From positions 1-7,413 of the forward strand of contig JBGPKH010000462.1 of assembly GCA_041485845.1 (NCBI GenBank): a stretch of DNA of 7,413 bases, given 5' to 3'. The position numbers were made by a program, and so were the translations under genes. The stretch comes from OMOG01 sp041485845. Its GTDB lineage: Bacteria > Acidobacteriota > Terriglobia > Bryobacterales > Bryobacteraceae. Each line of letters starts with the position of its first letter. The stretch's first letter is position 1. The notes below the pieces were generated by a model. The model searched no databases. It was not told the origin of the DNA and was given only the letters and a program-made list of their open reading frames with translations. Positions 1 through 4,602 of the stretch are shown in pieces.

Positions 1-1377
1 GGCGCGACGCTCGGCGTCCTGGCGGCAAACTGGCTGCTGGCGCTGCTGATCCCCATGCTGCCGGCGACGCTGCCGCGGGTCGAGGAGATCGCGGTGCAGG
101 GTCCCGTTCTGCTGTTTACGATACTGCTGTCGGTGGCGGCCGCGCTGACCATTTCGATCGCCCCGGCCGTCCAGGTTTCGGCAAGCCTGCAACGCGGACC
201 GTCGGGACACGCGCGCCTGCGCGATTCGCTCATCGTGGCGGAAATCGCTTTCACGGTTGTCTTGTTGGTGGGCGCCGGCCTGCTCATCCGGAGCTTCATC
301 AGTGTCCGCTCCACCGACCCCGGATTCGAACCGGGACCGGTTCTGAGCCTCCACCTGGCGGTGGACCGGGCCACCCACGGCGGCGAGGATCGCGACGTCG
401 CGCGATACCTGGCGCGCCTGATCGAACGCGTGCAATCCGTCCCGGCCGTTCAATCCGTGGGGATCGTCAACCGGCTTCCCCTGGGCGGGCAGGCACAAAC
501 TCTGGGGATCGAGTTCGAGGGCCGCGGCACTCCACTCAATATCGATTCGCGCTCGGTCAGCGCCGACTACTTCCGCGCGCTCGGCATCCCGCTGCTGGCC
601 GGCCGCGCGTTCCGCGATGACGACGTGGAGGGCCGCACGCCCGTGGGCATCCTGGACGAGCGCGCCGCGCGGGAAGTATTCGGGCGCGAGAATCCTGTCG
701 GCAAACGGTTCCGGATTTCCATCGTCGCGGGGATGCCGTGGATCGAGATCGTCGGCGTGGCCGGCCACATCCACCATGAAGGTCTGGAGAGCGACCCGCG
801 GCCCCAGGTCTACTGGCCGTACACGCAGCGTACGCAGGACCGCATGGCGATGGCGGTCAAGACCGCTGGAGATCCCGCCGCGATGGCCGCCGCGGTCCGC
901 GCGGCGATTCGCGAGGTCGACCCCGATCAGCCGCTCTACGACGTGCGGCCCATGACACAGGTCGTGGAGCGGACCATGATCGGGCAGAGACTCAACGTGG
1001 TTCTGGTCGGGTCGTTCGCGGCCCTGGCGCTGCTCCTCGCGAGCATCGGGCTGTACGGCGTGGTATCGCACCTCACGGCCCGGCGGGCGCGCGAGTTCGG
1101 GATCCGCCTGGCGGTGGGAGCGAACCCCGGAGACCTGCTCCGCATGGTGCTCCGGCAAGGCCTCGGACGCGCGGCATGCGGCCTGGCAGCGGGGCTGCTG
1201 TTATCCGCGGTAGTGACTCGATTGCTCGGCGCCGTGCTGCACGGAGTGGGCGCGTTGGACGCCATCACTTACGCTTCGGTCGCGGTCTTGTTGCTGGTAG
1301 TCGTGCTGGCCGCCAGTTATCTGCCTGCGCGGCGCGCTTCGAAGACCGACCCGATGGTGGCTCTCCGGTACGAATGA
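1..1377 (+). CDS. MacB/FtsX-like ABC transporter permease, C-terminal part (ADOP type, 5' end outside window)
   Basis: The reading frame is open from base 1, so the gene enters from the left; 458 residues are visible and the stop is TGA at 1375-1377. Counting from the edge, hydrophobic segments lie at about residues 5-18, 36-60, 76-97, 333-356, 389-410 and 421-444. Between the third and fourth is a soluble region of about 230 residues, as in the MacB periplasmic core domain. The last part has the FtsX pattern (SIGLYGVVSHLTARRAREFG, then IRLAVGA) and ends TDPMVALRYE. That ending is typical of the acidobacterial duplicated orphan permeases, which are about 800 residues long with two FtsX/MacB halves; the visible part would be the end of the first half plus the whole second half. 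Such inner-membrane permeases are thought to act in MacB-like export or envelope stress, but the substrate cannot be read from the sequence. No ATPase gene follows it. Family assignment is firm; the ADOP subtype is from memory of the family. Confidence 0.93.
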   Translation, partial: GATLGVLAANWLLALLIPMLPATLPRVEEIAVQGPVLLFTILLSVAAALTISIAPAVQVSASLQRGPSGHARLRDSLIVAEIAFTVVLLVGAGLLIRSFISVRSTDPGFEPGPVLSLHLAVDRATHGGEDRDVARYLARLIERVQSVPAVQSVGIVNRLPLGGQAQTLGIEFEGRGTPLNIDSRSVSADYFRALGIPLLAGRAFRDDDVEGRTPVGILDERAAREVFGRENPVGKRFRISIVAGMPWIEIVGVAGHIHHEGLESDPRPQVYWPYTQRTQDRMAMAVKTAGDPAAMAAAVRAAIREVDPDQPLYDVRPMTQVVERTMIGQRLNVVLVGSFAALALLLASIGLYGVVSHLTARRAREFGIRLAVGANPGDLLRMVLRQGLGRAACGLAAGLLLSAVVTRLLGAVLHGVGALDAITYASVAVLLLVVVLAASYLPARRASKTDPMVALRYE

Positions 1378-1394
1378 ATCACGCTGAATCACGC
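1375..1394 (+). repeat. Perfect 10-bp tandem repeat across the permease stop codon
   Basis: TGAATCACGC occurs twice back to back, at 1375-1384 and 1385-1394. The first TGA is the stop codon of the permease. Because the unit is 10 bp, the second TGA lies in another frame. It looks like a small slippage duplication; a binding-site role is possible, but nothing else supports it. Confidence 0.8.
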
Positions 1395-1438
1395 CTCTTG
1401 ACGACCTATTCATTGGGCCGGGGCGCGGGAGCCGTGGA

Positions 1439-1460
1439 GGATGGCGCGGGCTTGCCATCC
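1439..1460 (+). terminator. Hairpin between permease and dehydratase-like gene, possible weak terminator
   Basis: GGATGGC at 1439-1445 pairs perfectly with GCCATCC at 1454-1460 around an 8-nt loop. It lies about 60 bp after the permease stop and just before the next promoter, where a terminator would be expected. No T-run follows on the + strand, so it is not a standard intrinsic terminator. It could instead be a chance palindrome or an RNA 3'-end stabiliser. Confidence 0.3.
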
Positions 1461-1480
1461 AGAATATGGCATTTCCACGC

Positions 1481-1509
1481 TTGTCGAAAGCTTCGCATTT
1501 GCCTATAAT
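1481..1509 (+). promoter_or_regulatory. Sigma70-type promoter of the enolase-superfamily gene, probably leaderless
   Basis: A -35-like TTGTCG (1481-1486) is followed by a 17-bp spacer and a perfect TATAAT -10 box (1504-1509). Only 6 nt (1510-1515) separate the -10 box from the ATG at 1516, so transcription would start at or next to the A of the start codon. No Shine-Dalgarno sequence lies before this ATG. Together these point to a leaderless mRNA. The promoter also supports choosing 1516 over the upstream in-frame ATG at 1441, which would place the whole promoter inside the coding region. Confidence 0.72.
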
Positions 1510-1515
1510 CCGGCC

Positions 1516-2745
1516 ATGGCTCTGAGCCGAAGGTCCTTCCTCTCACAATTGCTGGCATCGCCGCTGGCGGCAGCTTACTATGCGGCGGCACAGTCCCTGC
1601 CGCCCATGAAGGTGACCCGCGTGGAAACCGTCTACTGGAAGACGCGGGACGACGCGCCCTTCTGGCCGCATTGGACCTGGATCAAAATCGATACCGACGC
1701 CGGCGTTTCGGGTATTGGCGAGACCTATCCGCGGAATCCCGCGGAAGCAGCCGTGGTGCGCAGCATCGTGCCGGCCCTGATCGGCCGCGACCCTCGCGAC
1801 ATCGAACGGATCTGGGCCGACCTTTACCGCTCGTTCGACTACCAGGTCGCGGGCGGCGCGGAAATGCGGGTGCTCAGCGCCGTGGACCTTGCGCTATGGG
1901 ACCTGCTGGGCCACTCTCTCGGCGCGCCGGTTTACCGTTTGATCGGCGGCAAGGCGAATCCGCAAGTGCGGCTCTACAACACCTGCTTTCCCTACAAATA
2001 CGATTTCAACCGCGAGCCCGAGAAGATCATGCGGGAACTCATCGACACCCGCGGCATCAAGGCCATCAAAATCTGGCCCTTCGATGGAGCCGCGCAGCGG
2101 AGCCGCAACCAGTACATCACCCCGCAGGATCTCGAAGGCGCGCTCGTACCGGTTAAGAAGCTGCGCGACGCCTTCGGCTTGGATATCGAAATTGCCATCG
2201 AGTTCCACGCGCAGTGGAATCTCCCCTCGGCGATCCGGATCGCCCGGGCGCTGGAGCCTTACCGCCCCATGTGGCTCGAAGACATGCTGATGCCCGGCAA
2301 TTTTCACCAGTATCACGAATTGGCAGCCGCTACGCCGCTGCCCCTCACCGTGGGCGAGCGCATGGCCGGCAAGATGCAGTTCCAGCAGCTCCTCGAATCG
2401 CGCACGCCCAAATTCGTGATGTTCGACGTCACCTGGTGCGGCGGCCTCACCGAGGCGCACAAGATCGCCGCCATGGCCGACGCCCACGAACTGCCGATTG
2501 CGCCGCACACGGCGGGCGGTCCGCTGCTGTTCTATGCGTCCACGCATCTCTCCACGGCATCGCCCAACGTGTGGATCCAGGAAAGCTGCCAGCGCTTCTA
2601 CGAGCGCGACTGGCCGGCCATGCTGGAGAGCCCTGCCGCACCGGAGAATGGCTACATCCGCGTTCCGGAAACGAGTGGCTTTGGAATGCGCATCAAGCCC
2701 GAGGCGTGGAACCACCCGGCCGCGATCCGGGCCGCGGCGCCCTAG
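1516..2745 (+). CDS. Tat-exported mandelate racemase/muconate lactonizing enzyme family protein (galactonate dehydratase-like)
   Basis: The 409-residue protein belongs to the enolase superfamily, whose members remove a proton next to a carboxylate with the help of Mg2+; many act on sugar acids. The start at 1516 gives an N-terminus with a twin-arginine motif (SRRSFL, residues 4-9) and a hydrophobic Ala-rich stretch to about residue 26, so it is probably exported folded to the periplasm. The N-terminal capping domain is at about 31-145 and the barrel follows. Likely metal ligands are E229 (in IEFH), E255 (in WLEDM) and E281 (in GER). Catalytic candidates are H231, the D304/H331 dyad (H331 in IAPHTAGGP), K182/K185 and E356. 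This resembles the galactonate dehydratase layout and looks intact. The first metal ligand is Glu where many relatives have Asp. It converges with the propeller gene and has its own promoter. Substrate is unknown: sugar-acid dehydration is likelier than racemisation or cycloisomerisation, but this is inference. Confidence 0.92.
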   Translation: MALSRRSFLSQLLASPLAAAYYAAAQSLPPMKVTRVETVYWKTRDDAPFWPHWTWIKIDTDAGVSGIGETYPRNPAEAAVVRSIVPALIGRDPRDIERIWADLYRSFDYQVAGGAEMRVLSAVDLALWDLLGHSLGAPVYRLIGGKANPQVRLYNTCFPYKYDFNREPEKIMRELIDTRGIKAIKIWPFDGAAQRSRNQYITPQDLEGALVPVKKLRDAFGLDIEIAIEFHAQWNLPSAIRIARALEPYRPMWLEDMLMPGNFHQYHELAAATPLPLTVGERMAGKMQFQQLLESRTPKFVMFDVTWCGGLTEAHKIAAMADAHELPIAPHTAGGPLLFYASTHLSTASPNVWIQESCQRFYERDWPAMLESPAAPENGYIRVPETSGFGMRIKPEAWNHPAAIRAAAP

Positions 2746-2815
2746 ACCCAGTGCCCGCTGGCGCTCGCCGCCATCCCGGATTTGACTGGCGCCGGTACGC
2801 GTGCCTTGCGCAACC

Positions 2816-2842
2816 AGACCGGACCGGCTTGCCGGACCGTCT
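2816..2842. terminator. Imperfect hairpin in the convergent gap, possible shared terminator
   Basis: The 96-bp gap between the convergent genes (2746-2841) holds no gene. At its right end, 2816-2827 pairs with 2832-2842 around a CTTG loop: ten base pairs in all, with one bulged C (2820) and one A-A mismatch (2823/2836). It touches the stop codon of the - strand gene. Neither strand shows a T-run after the stem. Its position between two converging genes fits a bidirectional terminator, but the structure alone is weak evidence. Confidence 0.35.
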
Positions 2843-3594
2843 TAACGCCCGAGATCGAACACGAACAGCCGGCTGCGAGAGTCCTCTGGAAGCAGGAGGA
2901 GCCGCCCGCCGCGGATTGCCATGCCCTCGCGGGTGTAAGGGATTCCGCTATCCGTGTTGCCGGCGTTGATGCGGCGAACCAGCCGCAGCGATGGGTAATC
3001 CAGCCAATCGATGGCTCCAGAGCGGTCCGGAAGCAGGCCGGACGCCACAATCCGGCCGCCGGCGAATTTGAGATCCTGGTAGGCGTTCCCGGTCGGGTTC
3101 ACGGCTTTTCGGAGCAAGTGGCCGCGGCGGTCCCATATGTAGAACTGGCGGCTGTCCCAGTTACCGCCGATCAATCCATCCGGCGTTGCCGCCACACAGC
3201 CAATATGGTCGGTCACATCAAACTGGAACTCGACTTCGAGCGTGCGTTTGCTGCGCTGCTGGATAACGCTGCTGCTCTCGCGGCGGTATTCGGCTACGGG
3301 GATCCAGAGCGACCCGCGATCCGCCGAAATGCCACCCGGGTGAAAGCGCTCGCCCAAGTCGAGCCGGATTCCTCTGATGCGCTCCCCACTCGCGATAGAA
3401 AACTCCTGAAGAGAGCCGGTTCGGTTCTGGGTGTTGACGGAAGTCACCCAGAGCCGCCGGTTGTCGAAGTCGATTCCCTGCACATGGTCCGTTTCTGAAC
3501 GCAATTCGAGCACACGGATCAGCCGGAAGTCCGACAACGCGGCGGCAGACAGGACGGGTACCGCAATCCACACGCCCACATGAAATGCGCGCAT
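2842..3594 (-). CDS. Secreted small beta-propeller protein, DUF6454-like
   Basis: The 250-residue protein starts with a signal-peptide-like segment (MRAFHVGVWIAVPVLSAAA), so it is probably periplasmic or outside the cell. The rest is made of repeated strands typical of a beta-propeller. Five repeat starts can be aligned by eye at about residues 36 (DHVQGID), 84 (FHPGGIS), 129 (DHIGCVA), 171 (AYQDLKF) and 221 (TREGMAI), spaced 42-50 residues apart, each followed by a hydrophobic strand such as RLWVTS or SLWIPV. From memory these motifs resemble proteins annotated as DUF6454, which have no known function. The frame stays open upstream to 3819, but that part is Arg-rich, overlaps the tannase remnant and would bury the signal peptide, so 3594 is preferred. 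No normally spaced Shine-Dalgarno is present: GGGAG abuts the ATG directly. The stop is TAA at 2844-2842. An enzymatic or ligand-binding role cannot be decided from sequence. Confidence 0.85.
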   Translation of the reverse strand: MRAFHVGVWIAVPVLSAAALSDFRLIRVLELRSETDHVQGIDFDNRRLWVTSVNTQNRTGSLQEFSIASGERIRGIRLDLGERFHPGGISADRGSLWIPVAEYRRESSSVIQQRSKRTLEVEFQFDVTDHIGCVAATPDGLIGGNWDSRQFYIWDRRGHLLRKAVNPTGNAYQDLKFAGGRIVASGLLPDRSGAIDWLDYPSLRLVRRINAGNTDSGIPYTREGMAIRGGRLLLLPEDSRSRLFVFDLGR

Positions 3595-3600
3595 CTCCCG

Positions 3601-3629
3601 AGAATACAGCGAATACGGCCGCCCCAAAA
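3601..3629 (-). promoter_or_regulatory. Possible promoter of the propeller gene, same -10 to ATG spacing
   Basis: On the - strand TATTCT (3606-3601) lies exactly 6 nt before the ATG at 3594, the same gap as in front of the gene at 1516. It matches the TATAAT consensus at 4 of 6 positions. The hexamer 17 bp upstream (TTTTGG, 3629-3624) is a poor -35. The match is suggestive mainly because of the shared geometry. Confidence 0.4.
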
Positions 3630-3656
3630 CCTGGCCGATCGCGGCGAACATGCCGT

Positions 3657-4376
3657 TCAGGGCAACATGCACGTGAAGTTTCCAGCGTCGTCGATGCTGC
3701 CGCTCCCCTTGTATTTGGCGATTTTCGGATATGCGCAGAGCGGCCGGGTTCGGTCTGTTTTCCCGCCCGGTCCGCGCGAGCCGATCACTCGATCGGGAGC
3801 ATGTCCCTTTTCCACCCACTGCGCGAGCGGTTCGATCATATCGACGCTAGTCAGTCCGTCGCCACCGCCGCAATGGGCCATGCCGGGCACCATGAACAGC
3901 CGGACGGAATCCGCCGTGCGCGCCGTACCAATCGTCTTCAGCACACCCGAGTAGTAGTTGATGGTGTTTCGCGGCGCGATCACCGGGTCGTTCCAGCCGT
4001 GATACAGAAAGAGCTTTCCGGCGCGTGATGCAAACGTCTTCAAATCGGGATCGGTGGCATTGAGCACCCGGTTGTCCAGTTGGTCCGCCAGGGCCACGCC
4101 GGCATCGAAATTCAGCGTGCGGAAATCCCACTCCGGGTTCTTGAATACTACCTACTTGAAATGATCGTCCGGAACGCTGAACGGCGCAGGACCGCCGGCC
4201 GCGGGTTCCCATCCGAGTTCGCTGCCCGGCTCCAACCCGGGATAGATCTCCTGCTTCGTCCGCGGATTCATTAGAGCCGCATAGATCTTGCGCGCGGCCT
4301 CCACCTGCGGCGCCGTCAAACAGGACGGCGCGTCGCCGCCTTGGCACTCCAGCACCTGCGGATCGAAGCGGCTGGT
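3657..4376 (-). pseudogene. Tannase/feruloyl esterase family remnant, C-terminal half with in-frame TAG
   Basis: Read on the - strand, this is the C-terminal part of a tannase/feruloyl esterase (alpha/beta-hydrolase that cuts gallate or hydroxycinnamate esters, normally secreted and roughly 500-560 residues). Homology begins at about 4370 with RFDP, followed by LECQGGDAPSCLTAPQ and NPRTKQEIYPGLEPGSELGW. It continues after the break with FKNPEWDFRTLNFD, KLFLYHGWNDPVIAPRN, FMVPGMAHCGGG and KYKGSGSIDDAGNFTC, ending at TGA 3659-3657. The acid Asp (in GWNDP) and the His (in MAHCGGG) are present. The N-terminal half with the Cys-Ser nucleophile motif is missing, and the frame upstream meets TGA at 4379-4377. 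In addition TAG at 4154-4152 interrupts the frame between HFK and VVFKNPEWDF, where the family usually has Tyr (a single TAC or TAT to TAG change would explain it). Both flanks of the TAG are in the same frame. It can hardly encode an active enzyme. Confidence 0.85.
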
Positions 4377-4602
4377 TCAGCGTGAAATGGAGAGTTGGCG
4401 CGCCCCGTTAGCGAGTATAACGCCAGTGGCGCCGGGCCAGTTTGGGAGACACCGCCCAACGCACTGGCGGCTGGCGGAACGGGCCGTGGCTACGGACTGC
4501 GGCCGTTTTCAACTTCCGGATGGCGTGATTCGGGGAGTATTCTCTCGGACCACCTCGCGCGGCAACCATTCGAGTCAGGCGACGGAATCTGCCGGAACCT
4601 CC
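4377..4602. other. Gap between kinase stop and tannase remnant, no convincing gene
   Basis: This 226-bp stretch holds no protein I recognise in any frame. A 53-codon - strand frame (4569-4408) is open but lacks a good ribosome site and any family motif. The missing tannase N-terminal motifs are not found here either, so the lost half was deleted rather than only shifted in frame. A TATACT hexamer occurs on the - strand at about 4420-4415, but no start codon is placed after it. I saw no clear terminator for the kinase gene. Confidence 0.6.

Noticed and set aside
1398..1426. TTGACG at 1398-1403 as a second -35 box
   Set aside because: No -10-like hexamer lies 16-18 bp downstream, where the sequence is GC-rich.
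1441..1515. Upstream ATG at 1441 as start of the enolase-superfamily gene (25 more residues)
   Set aside because: It would put the hairpin, the -35 and the TATAAT box inside the coding region and would bury the twin-arginine signal.
1894..2715. 273-codon - strand frame opposite the enolase-superfamily gene
   Set aside because: It is fully antisense to an intact gene with catalytic motifs, and its own translation has no recognisable domain.
3595..3819. N-terminal extension of the propeller gene to 3819
   Set aside because: The extra 75 residues are Arg-rich, overlap the tannase coding frame and hide the signal peptide that begins at 3594.
4408..4569. 53-codon - strand frame in the gap after the kinase
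   Set aside because: It has no good ribosome site, no family motif and a basic composition; such a frame is expected by chance in GC-rich DNA.
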